From Streptomyces sp. Y2F8-2 (GTDB lineage: Bacteria; Actinomycetota; Actinomycetes; Streptomycetales; Streptomycetaceae): a stretch of DNA of 64,000 bases. The notes beneath the pieces were generated by a model that was not told the origin of the DNA, did not search any database, and was given only the letters and a program-made list of their open reading frames with translations. The position numbers and the translations under genes were made by a program. The stretch lies in NCBI RefSeq assembly GCF_014905555.1, contig NZ_BNGS01000013.1:1-64000 (forward strand), in the 5' to 3' direction. This document shows positions 42,220 to 50,398 of the stretch, piece after piece; position 1 is the stretch's first letter; every line of letters starts with the position of its first letter.

Positions 42220-43059
42220 ATGCCCGACAACCCGACGCAAGCGCAACGTGACGACAGGCCCGAGGACTCCCGGCGGGTGCGCCTGAGCCGGACCTTCGAC
42301 GAGGACGCGGAGTTGTACGACCGGGCCAGGCCCGGATATCCGCCGGAGCTGTACGACGACCTCGCGGAACTCGCGGGTGCCCGACCCGGCAGCCGCGTCC
42401 TGGAGGTGGGCTGCGGCACCGGCCAGGCGACGGTGCCTCTGGCCGAACGGGGCTGCCGGATCACGGCCGTCGAGGCGGGACCGCACATGGCCGCGGTCGC
42501 CCGCCGCAACCTGGCCGGGACCCCGGCGGTGGAGGTGGTCACGGCGGACTTCGAGAGCTGGCCACTGCCCGAGGAACCGTTTGACGCGGTCGTCTCGGCG
42601 ACGGCGTTCCACTGGATCGACCCGGCGGTGCGGACGGCCAAGGCCGCCGACGCCCTGCGTCCGGGCGGGGCGCTCGCCGTGGTGCGCAGCCAGCATGTGA
42701 GGGGCGGCACCGAGGAGTTCTTCGTCGAGGTCCAGCGCTGCTACGAGCGCTTCGACCCGGACACGCCGCCCGGGCTGCGGCCTCCCGGGGCCGCCGACAT
42801 CGACGGCTCGGACCACGAGGCGGAGGTCGCGCGAAGCGGCCGGTTCGGCCCCACGGTCTTCCGCCGCTACGAGCGGGATCTCACGTACACCACATCGGAC
42901 TATCTGGAGCTGCTGCGAACCTATTCCGGCCACCGGGCCCTTCCGGAAGCCGCCAGGAACGGGCTGCTGGAGTGCATCGCGGGCCTGATCGACGGGCGGT
43001 ACGGCGGCCGGGTGACCAAGCGTTACCTCATCGAATTGGGGGTGTCGCACAGGCGGTGA
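42220..43059 (+). CDS. SAM-dependent methyltransferase, class I
   Basis: The 279-residue protein has SRTFDEDAELYDRARPGYPP followed by motif I LEVGCGTGQATVPLAE (residues 61-76). AVEAGPHMAAVARRNL, SATAFHWIDPAVRTAKAADA and LRPGGALAVV follow further on. This is the ubiquitous methyltransferase_11-type family, in which FHWIDP is characteristic. The closing AGLIDGRYGGRVTKRYL is also family-typical. The substrate is unknown. It is divergent from the hydrolase at 41278-42069 and convergent with the ECF sigma gene. Start ATG 42220 has no strong ribosome site but fits the family length. Confidence 0.87.
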   Translation: MPDNPTQAQRDDRPEDSRRVRLSRTFDEDAELYDRARPGYPPELYDDLAELAGARPGSRVLEVGCGTGQATVPLAERGCRITAVEAGPHMAAVARRNLAGTPAVEVVTADFESWPLPEEPFDAVVSATAFHWIDPAVRTAKAADALRPGGALAVVRSQHVRGGTEEFFVEVQRCYERFDPDTPPGLRPPGAADIDGSDHEAEVARSGRFGPTVFRRYERDLTYTTSDYLELLRTYSGHRALPEAARNGLLECIAGLIDGRYGGRVTKRYLIELGVSHRR

Positions 43060-43126
43060 CACCGAAGTCGTCCTTGGCGTTGTCCGCCTGGCACGACCAC
43101 GGCACGGAGAAAGGGTTCCCGCGGCC

Positions 43127-43160
43127 GCGGTGCCTGCCGGACCCGTCCGGCGGGCACCGC
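43127..43160 (-). terminator. Terminator hairpin after ECF sigma gene
   Basis: A 16-bp stem (43127-43142 with 43145-43160; core GCGGTGCC/GGCACCGC) with one G-T pair and a tight loop, 17 bases beyond the ECF sigma stop. It may also serve the convergent methyltransferase gene. Confidence 0.75.
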
Positions 43161-43176
43161 AACCCCCTCCGCAGGT

Positions 43177-43791
43177 TCAGGCCGCTACAGCGGCGGGCTC
43201 GTCCGCGTCGGACAGCCGGTCCATGAGCGTGGCCCGGGCCCGCGCGACCCGTGAGCGAACCGTGCCCACCGGGCAGTGGCTCACCTCGGCGGCCTCCGCG
43301 TACGGCAGACCGAGCAGCTGAGTGAGGATGAACGCCTCCCGGCGCTCGTCCGGCAACGAAGAGAGCAGGTCCAGCAGGACGATCCCGTCGTCGAAGCCGG
43401 GCAGCCCCTGCGGCTGGGCCAGTTCGACGGCCAGCTGCCAGTCCGCCGTATCGGACAGGCGAGGCCGGGCGGCGGCGTACCGATGACTGTCGATCACCGC
43501 GCGGCGGGCGATGGAAAGCAGCCACGCACGGGCCGACGACCGCCCTTCGAAGCGGTGCAGGCTGCCGAGGGCGCGCAGGAACGTGTCCTGTGCCAGGTCG
43601 TCGACCGCCTGCGGATCGCCGCACAAGTGGGCGACGTAGCGCAGGACGTCGCGGTGCAGGGCGCGCACGAAGCGCTCTATGGCGGCCGTGTCGCCGCCCC
43701 CGGCGGCCAGGGCCCACGCGGTCGTCGACGCGTCGTCCGATACCGCTGAGTTGCTTGCGTCCGGCGAGGTGGGCAGGGCAGGAGTATTCAC
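43177..43791 (-). CDS. ECF RNA polymerase sigma factor
   Basis: The 204-residue group 4 sigma factor has region 2 with LHRDVLRYVAHLCGDPQAVD, DLAQDTFLRALGSLHRFEGR and SSARAWLLSIARRAVIDSHR. Region 4 has LSSLPDERREAFILTQLLGL with YAEAAEVSHCPVGTVRSRVARAR. GTG 43791 (VNTPALP) follows GAAGGA; ATG 43812 is an alternative seven codons longer. No zinc-binding anti-sigma factor follows. Instead a Met/His-rich membrane protein gene lies 200 bases upstream on the same strand, which may act as a sensor or target. The sequence resembles SigC/SigE-type copper-related ECF members, but this is a weak inference. Confidence 0.9.
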   Translation of the reverse strand: MNTPALPTSPDASNSAVSDDASTTAWALAAGGGDTAAIERFVRALHRDVLRYVAHLCGDPQAVDDLAQDTFLRALGSLHRFEGRSSARAWLLSIARRAVIDSHRYAAARPRLSDTADWQLAVELAQPQGLPGFDDGIVLLDLLSSLPDERREAFILTQLLGLPYAEAAEVSHCPVGTVRSRVARARATLMDRLSDADEPAAVAA

Positions 43792-43991
43792 CTGGAGTCC
43801 TTCTCGGGTCATCCGGGGTCCGGACCGCGGACCGCGAGAGTGCGGGCGGTCCGGCGAGTTCCGGCGATTCCGGCGAGTGGGGAGACGGCCCTACGGCGCT
43901 TCGGCGCTTCGGCGCTACGGCGTTTGGCGCCTGCGTGGGCGTACGGCCGTGACCCGAGGCGCGTACGGCGGCCTCGGGAAACCAACTGTCT

Positions 43992-44687
43992 TTAGACGAC
44001 AGCCGTCCCCACAGGCGGACCTCGATGGGTGATCGCGTGGACGAGAAGGAGGAGGCACGGCGCCCGGTGCGAGCGACGGCGATGCACCCGGGTGCGCGGG
44101 CGGTCCGGGGTGAGGGGCAGGGCGAGCAGCAGCCGCAGCGGCGCGGCCAGCCGTCCGGCTACGGCCCGCAGGATGCGGAACGCGGCCTTCTCCCCGCACG
44201 CCAGCCACAGACCGCACAGCAGCGCGGCGAGCAGGTGGGCGGCCAGCATGCCCAGGGACGAGGTGCCGCCCGAGGAGTGGCCCAGGTGAGCCATGGGGCT
44301 CATGCCCATGGCCCGCATGTCCATGGAGTCCATGGGCATCGAGCCCACGTCCATGGACCCCATGTGATCCCCCATGGATGCCAGGGAACCCATGTCCGGG
44401 GAGGCCATACTTCCGAACGCCGGTCCCGCACCCGCCGGCTGGGCGAGCGAGAACGCGGAGTGCAGCATGGCCTGGGCGGCGACCACGACGGCCACGATCA
44501 GGGGCAGCCCGCGCTCCCGGCCCGCCAGGCACCAGCCGACGGCGCCGGTCACGGCGGCACCCGCGGCCAGCGCCCACGCGGGGACGTGGCTGCCGGACAT
44601 CGTGACGTGCCCAAGGGCGGCGAGCAGCACACAGACGGCCGCGAACACCGCGGCCCGTGTCGCGCGAGAACACCAGCCGACCGTCAT
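43992..44687 (-). CDS. Met/His-rich integral membrane protein, possible copper-related
   Basis: The 231-residue protein has four or more hydrophobic segments (about 10-30, 35-50, 62-80 and 150-170). Between them is a striking Met-rich loop (about residues 93-140) with FGSMASPDMGSLASMGDHMG, SMDVGSMPMDSMDMRAMG and MSPMAHLGHSS. Clusters of Met with His are typical of extracytoplasmic Cu(I) binding. The C-terminus is basic and cytoplasmic-looking (TRVHRRRSHRA). Similar unnamed proteins in Streptomyces precede an ECF sigma gene, as here. I do not recognise a named family. Copper sensing or handling is inferred only from composition and from the copper enzymes at 54.7-60.5 kb. Confidence 0.8.
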   Translation of the reverse strand: MTVGWCSRATRAAVFAAVCVLLAALGHVTMSGSHVPAWALAAGAAVTGAVGWCLAGRERGLPLIVAVVVAAQAMLHSAFSLAQPAGAGPAFGSMASPDMGSLASMGDHMGSMDVGSMPMDSMDMRAMGMSPMAHLGHSSGGTSSLGMLAAHLLAALLCGLWLACGEKAAFRILRAVAGRLAAPLRLLLALPLTPDRPRTRVHRRRSHRAPCLLLLVHAITHRGPPVGTAVV

Positions 44688-45034
44688 GGCGTCTCATCCT
44701 CGCATCCGGACATGGTTCGTCAGGCGTGGGTACGGAAAACGCCCCGGCTCCCCACTCAAGCAGAAGCGCGTGATCCAGGACACAGCGCGGGGCCGGGAAC
44801 CGGCTTACGAGTCGGACGCGGACACCGTTCAGTTCCCGGCCCGCTCGACGGAATCGAGGCACCAGCCGGAGCACAAGAGCACACCTGCGGTCTCCGCGCT
44901 CCCACCCGCACCTGGGGCGTGCGTCCCCGCCGTCCGTGCCGGGTATCCCCTGGACAATCCCCCCGCGACGGCCGGTCCCCGGACACCCGGATGCCGAGGC
45001 GCCGCAACCCCGCACCCACAGAAGGTGGAACAGC
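44688..45034. other. Divergent intergenic region
   Basis: These 347 bases separate the Met-rich membrane protein gene and the small Cys-rich protein gene. No supported gene lies here. It should contain both promoters, but I could not choose -35/-10 boxes with confidence. Confidence 0.45.
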
Positions 45035-45250
45035 ATGTCCGAGATCAACGGCCTGGAACCCGTGGCAACGTTCTGCGGGAACTGCAACTGCGGCTGTCCC
45101 CAGCTGTTCGTCGACCCGAACGCCTCGGCCGACCGCCGGATCGTCCTGACCGACGACTTCGGCCAACGCGTCCAGATGAGCGCCGACCAGTTCTCCTCGC
45201 TCATCGACGACGCCAAGGCGGGCAAGCTGGACGGCATCGCCCTGCCCTGA
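45035..45250 (+). CDS. Small conserved-looking CxxCxCxC protein of unknown function
   Basis: The 71-residue protein is well framed: GAAGGTGGAACAGC precedes ATG 45035. It has four cysteines close together, C14, C17, C19 and C21 in TFCGNCNCGCPQLFV, then an acidic/hydrophobic helix-forming end (MSADQFSSLIDDAKAGKLDG). A CxxCxCxCP cluster suggests metal or iron-sulfur binding, or a thiol-rich peptide. The C-terminal half resembles the small DUF397-type proteins of Streptomyces only in size. There is no adjacent maturation enzyme that would make a RiPP precursor likely. I do not recognise a named family. It lies upstream of a GlxA-type regulator and GAPDH. Confidence 0.82.
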   Translation: MSEINGLEPVATFCGNCNCGCPQLFVDPNASADRRIVLTDDFGQRVQMSADQFSSLIDDAKAGKLDGIALP

Positions 45251-45440
45251 CCGACCGCCCCTGCTGCGCACCGCAGTCGCCCGGCACCGCAACGGATCGC
45301 TTCGGGTCGGCTCCCCTGCCTGCTCAGGAGGAGCCGCCCGTCGCCGGCCTCTGCGCGTGAACCTGTCGTGTCCGATCACCTGTCCGGCCTGCTCGGCGGC
45401 CGGACACAGCCACAGCTCCGCGCCTGCGTACCCTGTTCCC

Positions 45441-46397
45441 GTGTCCGCCTCCCGTCTGCGTCGTGTCGCCGTCCTGGTGCTCGAGGGTGCGAAGCCGCTC
45501 GACGTCGGCATTCCCGCACAGGTGTTCACGACCCGGGCGAGCATGCCGTACGAGGTGCGGGTGTGCGGCGCGGCACCAGGTCTCGTGACCGGCGGGGACG
45601 GTCTGTCGTACCACGTCGCCCACGGCCTCGACACGCCGGCGTGGGCCGACATCGTCTTCATCCCCGGTTACCGGTTCCCGGACCGCGAGGACCCGCCGAA
45701 GGCCGTCGTCGACGCGCTGATCAACGCCCACGCTCGGGGAACGCGGCTCGCCGCCATCTCGACGGGCGCCTTCGCGCTCGCCGCCACGGGCCTGCTCGAC
45801 GGCAAGCGTGCCACGACCCACTGGCATTACACGCGGGCGTTCGCGGCGAAGCATCCGCTCGTCCAGGTCGACGAGAATGTCCTGTTCGTCGATGAGGGCA
45901 GCGTGCTGACGTCGGCCGGCGCCGCCTCGGGCATCGACCTGTGCCTGCACATTCTGCGCGGGGACCTCGGCGTGGCCGCCTCCAACCACGCCGCCCGGCG
46001 CCTGGTCGCGGCCCCCTACCGCAGCGGCGGTCAGGCGCAGTACGTACCGCGCAGCGTGCCCGAGCCGCTCGGCGAGCGGTTCGCCGCCACCCGGGAGTGG
46101 GCGCTGCACCGGCTCGACGAGCCCCTCACCCTTCACGCGCTCGCCCGGCATGCGGCGGTGTCGCCGCGCACGTTCTCGCGGCGCTTCGTCGAAGACACCG
46201 GGTACACGCCGATGCAGTGGGTCATGCGCGCCCGCATCGACCTGGCCCGTGAGCTGCTCGAGCGTTCGGAGCGGAGCGTCGAGCAGATCGCCGCCGATGT
46301 CGGTCTCGGCACCGGTGCCAATCTGCGGCTGCACTTCCAGCGCATCCTCGGCACCACGCCGAGCGAATACCGGCGCACCTTCGCCCGGGGCGAGTAG
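45441..46397 (+). CDS. GlxA/FtrA-type AraC-family regulator (DJ-1-like domain plus HTH)
   Basis: The 318-residue protein joins an N-terminal DJ-1/PfpI-like domain (VAVLVLEGAKPLDVGIPAQV, FIPGYRFPD, STGAFALAATGLLDGKRATT and HWHYTRAF) to a C-terminal AraC DNA-binding domain (LTLHALARHAAVSPRTFSRR, then FVEDTGYTPMQWVMRARIDL and the second HTH VEQIAADVGLGTGANLRLHF). The usual cysteine of the elbow is replaced: ISTGAFAL has Thr-Gly where enzymes have Cys, so it is a sensor rather than an enzyme. GTG 45441 is chosen close to the first strand; GTG 45357 is possible. It is followed at 101 bases by a GAPDH gene in the same direction, which it may regulate. Confidence 0.9.
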   Translation: MSASRLRRVAVLVLEGAKPLDVGIPAQVFTTRASMPYEVRVCGAAPGLVTGGDGLSYHVAHGLDTPAWADIVFIPGYRFPDREDPPKAVVDALINAHARGTRLAAISTGAFALAATGLLDGKRATTHWHYTRAFAAKHPLVQVDENVLFVDEGSVLTSAGAASGIDLCLHILRGDLGVAASNHAARRLVAAPYRSGGQAQYVPRSVPEPLGERFAATREWALHRLDEPLTLHALARHAAVSPRTFSRRFVEDTGYTPMQWVMRARIDLARELLERSERSVEQIAADVGLGTGANLRLHFQRILGTTPSEYRRTFARGE

Positions 46398-46498
46398 CCC
46401 GCCGCGAGTGGCGCGATCCTTGCGGACCGTGGCGATCTCGCCGCTGTCCCGGACGGCTGCCGCATCGGAATCTGGTGGCAGACCGAAGGGACACTTTC

Positions 46499-47497
46499 AT
46501 GACTCGCATCGCCATCAACGGATTCGGCCGCATCGGACGCAATGTGCTGCGCGCCTTGCTCGAACGCGAGAGCGACCTAGAGGTGGTCGCCGTCAACGAC
46601 CTCACGGAACCCGCCACGCTCGCGCGGCTGCTCGCCTACGACACGACGGCCGGCCGGCTCGGTCGCCCGGTGACCGTCGACGGGGACGCTCTCGTCGTCG
46701 ACGGTCGTCGCCTCACGGTGCTCGCCGAGCGGGAACCGGCGCAGCTGCCGTGGGCGGAGCTGGGCGTCGACATCGTGCTCGAGGCGACCGGCCGCTTCAC
46801 CGCGGCCAAGGCCGCCCGCGCGCACTTGGACGCGGGCGCGAAGAAGGTGCTTGTCAGCGCGCCGTCGGACGGCGCCGATGTCACCCTGGCGTTCGGGGTC
46901 AACACCGACGCCTACGACCCTGCCGTACACACGATCGTCTCGAACGCCTCGTGCACGACCAACGCGCTCGCACCGCTCGCCGCGGTGCTGGACGAGCTCG
47001 CCGGCATCGAGCACGGCTTCATGACGACGGTGCACGCCTATACACAGGAACAGAACCTGCAGGACGGCCCGCACCGCGACGCCCGCCGCGCCCGCGCCGC
47101 GGCCGTCAACATCGTGCCGACCACGACGGGCGCCGCCAAGGCGATCGGTCTGGTGCTGCCGAACCTCGACGGCAAGCTGTCCGGCGACTCGATCCGGGTG
47201 CCGGTCCCCGTCGGCTCGATCGTCGAACTCAACACGACCGTGGCCCGCGACGTGACGCGCGACGAGGTGCTGACGGCGTACCGCACCGCGGCCGAGGGGC
47301 CGCTCGCCGGGATCCTCGAGTACTCGGAGGACCCGCTCGTGTCCTCCGACATCACGGGCAATCCCGCCTCGTCGATCTTCGACTCGGCCCTCACCCGCGT
47401 CGACGGCCGCCATGTCAAGGTGGTCGCCTGGTACGACAACGAGTGGGGCTTCTCCAACCGCGTGATCGACACGCTCGAGCTCCTCGCCACCCGCTGA
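46499..47497 (+). CDS. gap: Glyceraldehyde-3-phosphate dehydrogenase
   Basis: The 332-residue phosphorylating GAPDH converts glyceraldehyde 3-phosphate to 1,3-bisphosphoglycerate. NAD-binding INGFGRIGRN is at 6-15, with D34 in VNDLTEP choosing NAD over NADP. The catalytic cysteine is C152 in SNASCTTN, with H179 in TVHAYTQEQNL. The ending WYDNEWGFSNRV is canonical. Both catalytic residues are present. An accessory position away from glycolytic genes, next to a regulator, suggests a second copy. In Streptomyces, extra GAPDH copies can serve as targets insensitive to natural inhibitors such as pentalenolactone, but there is no biosynthetic cluster here to support that. Confidence 0.95.
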   Translation: MTRIAINGFGRIGRNVLRALLERESDLEVVAVNDLTEPATLARLLAYDTTAGRLGRPVTVDGDALVVDGRRLTVLAEREPAQLPWAELGVDIVLEATGRFTAAKAARAHLDAGAKKVLVSAPSDGADVTLAFGVNTDAYDPAVHTIVSNASCTTNALAPLAAVLDELAGIEHGFMTTVHAYTQEQNLQDGPHRDARRARAAAVNIVPTTTGAAKAIGLVLPNLDGKLSGDSIRVPVPVGSIVELNTTVARDVTRDEVLTAYRTAAEGPLAGILEYSEDPLVSSDITGNPASSIFDSALTRVDGRHVKVVAWYDNEWGFSNRVIDTLELLATR

Positions 47498-47577
47498 CCG
47501 GTATCCCGCGCTGAACCGTCCGGCCAGGCCGGGAGCGCGCCGCCATCGCTGTGTGTGAAGGCGCGGTCCGGTGCCAG

Positions 47578-47616
47578 GCGGCCCCTGGACCGCCTCTGCG
47601 GCGTTCCAGGGGCCGC
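47578..47616. terminator. Bidirectional terminator between gap and sigma gene
   Basis: A perfect 12-bp stem, GCGGCCCCTGGA (47578-47589) with TCCAGGGGCCGC (47605-47616), loop 15 bases, in the convergent gap. Confidence 0.78.
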
Positions 47617-47648
47617 TCGTCAAGCGGGGATTCCGGAGTGCGCGTGTC

Positions 47649-48494
47649 TCAACTGGTGGTGAGCATGCCTTCGCGCAGCCGGGCAAGCGTGCGGGACAGC
47701 AGGCGGGAGACGTGCATCTGGGAGACGCCGAGGCGTTCGCCGATCTGCGCCTGCGTGAGTTCCTCGACGAACCGCAGGTGAATGATCTGACGGTCCCGCT
47801 CGCCGAGTTCGGCGATCATGGGGGCCAACGCCTGGAAGTCCTCCACCAGTTCGAGCGCCTGGTCCTCGGCGCCGATGAAGTCCGCGAGCGCGGTCTCACC
47901 GTCCTCGCTGTTGTTGATGGCGGCGTCCAGCGAGGAGGAGTTGTAGCCGTTGGCCGCCAGACGAGCCTCGATGACCTCCTCCTCGGACAGGCACATCAGC
48001 TCCGACAGCTCCTTGACCGTCGGAGCGCGGCCCAGGCGGCTGCGGAGCTCCTCGGTGGCGCGTGCGAGCTGGACCCGGGCCTCCTGCAGGCGCCGCGGCA
48101 CGTGCACCGCCCAGGAGGTGTCACGGAAGAACCGCTTGATCTCACCCACGATGTAGGGAATGGCGAAGGAGGTGAACTCCACCTCCCGCGAGAGTTCGAA
48201 CCGGTCGATGGCCTTGATCAGCCCGATCATGCCGACCTGGACGATGTCCTCCATCTCCTCCGGCCCCCGGCTGCGGAACCGGGCCGCCGCGAAGCGGACG
48301 AGGGACATGTTCATCTCGATCAGCGTGTTGCGCGCGTACTGGTACTCGGGCGTACCCTCCTCCAGCACTGCCAACTGGTCGAAGAACAGCTTCGACAACG
48401 CACGGGCGTCCTTTGGTGCGACCCCGGACGGGTCGGCGAGCTGCGGCAGTCCGGCTATGTGCGTGTCCATCGTCGCCGTGGTCGCTGCCGTCAC
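47649..48494 (-). CDS. SigB/SigF-type (group 3) RNA polymerase sigma factor
   Basis: The 281-residue sigma factor has regions 2-4 but no region 1.1. Region 2 has YARNTLIEMNMSLVRFAAAR, DIVQVGMIGLIKAIDRFELS and FTSFAIPYIVGEIKRFFRDT. Region 3 begins VPRRLQEARVQLARATEELR. Region 4 has LGERDRQIIHLRFVEELTQA with IGERLGVSQMHVSRLLSRTL. This is the Streptomyces SigB/F/G/H/I/K-L-M-N stress and development group, normally held by an anti-sigma kinase and freed by SpoIIE-type phosphatases, two of which occur in the window. GTG 48494 follows GGAGGGAATCAC. No anti-sigma gene is adjacent, so the partner must lie elsewhere. Confidence 0.93.
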   Translation of the reverse strand: MTAATTATMDTHIAGLPQLADPSGVAPKDARALSKLFFDQLAVLEEGTPEYQYARNTLIEMNMSLVRFAAARFRSRGPEEMEDIVQVGMIGLIKAIDRFELSREVEFTSFAIPYIVGEIKRFFRDTSWAVHVPRRLQEARVQLARATEELRSRLGRAPTVKELSELMCLSEEEVIEARLAANGYNSSSLDAAINNSEDGETALADFIGAEDQALELVEDFQALAPMIAELGERDRQIIHLRFVEELTQAQIGERLGVSQMHVSRLLSRTLARLREGMLTTS

Positions 48495-48803
48495 GTGATT
48501 CCCTCCCGGATCCGAGCAGGCCTCCCTGCCTGCACAAGCTGACGAGGCCTCGTGTACCCCGGCACCCGCTGCACATGCCTACGTTCTTCGGCGCACGGCT
48601 CTCCCCCGCGGCTTCCCACCGCGGCTTCCCACCGCGGACGGCGGGACAATACGCTCACCGGGACCGCGGGGGCGGGTCTCGTACGGAGGTGAAGACAGCG
48701 TGGGGACCGCTGCAACGCGGCGGCCCCCACTGGCCGGACCCATTCTCCTGCGGATCGCGGCAAGCGTCGCGCGTGCGGCGCGCACCCTGACGCGCCGCTC
48801 GGG
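48495..48803. other. Gap between sigma factor and whiB-like genes
   Basis: Upstream of the sigma gene I see no gene. A short direct repeat CCGCGGCTTCCCA occurs twice in succession near 48603-48630, followed by another CCGCGG. The region should carry the sigma gene promoter. Confidence 0.45.
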
Positions 48804-49055
48804 CTACCCGGAGCGGCGCCGGGCTCCCGCACGCCGCTTCAGCGCGCGGCGTTCGGTTTCGCTCGTACCGCCCCACACACCGATGGTCTGATTGGTCTCG
48901 AGCGCCCACTGCAGGCACTCCTCCTGCACGGGGCAGCGTCGGCAGACCGCCTTGGCCTGCTGAGTCTGCAGCAGCGCCGGACCCGTGGTGCCGATCGGGA
49001 AGAAGAGGTCGGGGTCCTCTTCTCGGCACGCGGCGTGATCTCGCCAGTTGTCCAT
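48804..49055 (-). CDS. WhiB-like iron-sulfur transcription factor
   Basis: The 83-residue protein is a typical Wbl factor. The four [4Fe-4S] cluster ligands are C10, C38, C41 and C47 in DHAACREE, CRRCPVQEEC. The turn GVWGGTSETERR at 59-70 is the Wbl signature for contact with the sigma factor, and the C-terminus is basic (LKRRAGARRRSG) for DNA binding. It senses redox or nitric oxide and works with the primary sigma factor. It could be a WhiB1/WblA/WblE relative; the length is nearest the short single-domain members. ATG 49055 is preceded by a weak ribosome site (CAGGTGACTTTTC). It follows, on the same strand, a long upstream region with a duplicated inverted repeat. Confidence 0.95.
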   Translation of the reverse strand: MDNWRDHAACREEDPDLFFPIGTTGPALLQTQQAKAVCRRCPVQEECLQWALETNQTIGVWGGTSETERRALKRRAGARRRSG

Positions 49056-49260
49056 GAAAAGTCACCTGCGATCGAAAGTCGTCCGTGCCCTTGGGAATCG
49101 TGTACTTCGTGTACGCCCTTCGGGTCACCTGCCGACGTACGGATGAAACCGGGCGAAAAGCCGTGCATGTACAGCTTCGCGGAATCCTCACAACTACCCG
49201 CCCGGACAAGCCGACGGCGAGCTGACTGGGTGTCACCCGACATCAGTGCATCCAACTTGC

Positions 49261-49304
49261 TATGACGCCTGTCATAAAGCATCCTCGCTATGACAGCCGT
49301 CATG
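49261..49304. promoter_or_regulatory. Two copies of ATGAC-N4-GTCAT
   Basis: TATGACGCCTGTCATA (49261-49276) and TATGACAGCCGTCATG (49289-49304) are 28 bases apart, about 2.7 helical turns. They form a pair of symmetric operator-like sites, about 210 bases upstream of the whiB-like ATG and just beyond the 3' end of the GlxA-type gene. The position suggests either a distant whiB operator or the remains of a lost promoter. Confidence 0.6.
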
Positions 49305-49351
49305 GCCAATGCCGTGAGCACGGGTGCGCCGGGGTGCCGGGGCGCGTGCCC

Positions 49352-50335
49352 TCACTCGACACCCCGGAAGGTGTTGCGGTAGGCGCGTGGCGACACGCCG
49401 AGGGACTCGCGGAAGTGCTGCCGCATGGCGGTCCCCGTCCCGAACCCGGTCCTGGCCGCGACGCGGTCGACCGGCTCATCGGTGCGCTCCAGCAGTCGGC
49501 GTGCGTACTGCAACCGCTGCTGGCTGAGCCACTGCATCGGGGTGACGCCGGTCTCCTGCCGGAACCTCCGGGTCAGCGTGCGCACGCTCATCGCCGCCCG
49601 GCAGGCCAGGTCCTCCAGGGTGAGCGGTTCGTCAAGGTGCCGCAGCGCGTAGGCCCGCGCCGCGGCGGTCGAGGTGTCCCCCGGCTCAGGGACGGGCCGC
49701 TCGATGTACTGCGCCTGTCCGCCGTCGCGGTGCGGCGGTACCACCGTGCGCCGGGCGACGGCGTTGGCGATGTCGGCGCCGTGGTCGCCACGGATCATGT
49801 GCAGACACAGGTCGATTCCGGCTGCCACGCCGGCGGAGGTCAGAATGCCGCGGTCATCCGTGTAGAGCACATGGGGATCGACGTCGATCTCCGGGTACAG
49901 CGCGGCCAGTTCGGCGCACGACTTCCAGTGCGTCGTCGCCCGCCGTCCCGCCAGCAGCCCCGCCGCCGCCAGCACGAACGACCCGGTGCAGATGGACGCC
50001 AGCCGGGCCGTCGCGGGTATGTGCTCAAGAGCCGCGCGCACGTCGTCGCTCAACCGCCCGCGAGCCTGGGGCTCGTAGTCCTCCACAGCGGCCGGCACGA
50101 TCACGGTGCCGGCGTCCTCCAGCGCCTCGGGCCCGCAGGGCACGTTGACGGTGAAGTCGGCGTCCGTGGGGATCTCGCCGGGCGACGGGGCGCAGGTCAC
50201 AACGGAGTACAGCGGCCGCCCCCGGTCGTCCTCGGCCGTCCCGAACAGACGGTGCACGATGCCCAGTTCCATCGGCAGCAGTCCCGGGCGCACCAGCACC
50301 ACCACCCGGTGCGCCGTCCCACCTGTGACAGTCAT
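49352..50335 (-). CDS. GlxA/FtrA-type AraC-family regulator
   Basis: The 327-residue protein has an N-terminal DJ-1/PfpI-like domain (VVVLVRPGLLPMELGIVHRL, ICTGSFVLAAAGLLAGRRAT and THWKSCAELA). The elbow ICTGSF keeps a cysteine, unlike the paralogue at 45441. A C-terminal AraC domain follows (LTLEDLACRAAMSVRTLTRR, FRQETGVTPMQWLSQQRLQY and VDRVAARTGFGTGTAMRQHF). It is divergent from an MFS exporter gene with a 63-base gap, so it probably controls that exporter. The sensed molecule is unknown. The two GlxA-type regulators in the window are alike but clearly not a recent duplication. Confidence 0.92.
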   Translation of the reverse strand: MTVTGGTAHRVVVLVRPGLLPMELGIVHRLFGTAEDDRGRPLYSVVTCAPSPGEIPTDADFTVNVPCGPEALEDAGTVIVPAAVEDYEPQARGRLSDDVRAALEHIPATARLASICTGSFVLAAAGLLAGRRATTHWKSCAELAALYPEIDVDPHVLYTDDRGILTSAGVAAGIDLCLHMIRGDHGADIANAVARRTVVPPHRDGGQAQYIERPVPEPGDTSTAAARAYALRHLDEPLTLEDLACRAAMSVRTLTRRFRQETGVTPMQWLSQQRLQYARRLLERTDEPVDRVAARTGFGTGTAMRQHFRESLGVSPRAYRNTFRGVE

Positions 50336-50398
50336 GGCCGGATTCTTTCACTACCGGTCCATCTGGCCAGTGGTTCCGGGGCACGGGCCCCGCCAAGC

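Noticed and set aside
45035..45250. RiPP precursor peptide
   Set aside because: No modifying enzyme, transporter or protease gene is adjacent, and the cysteines are in the N-terminal part, not in a C-terminal core.
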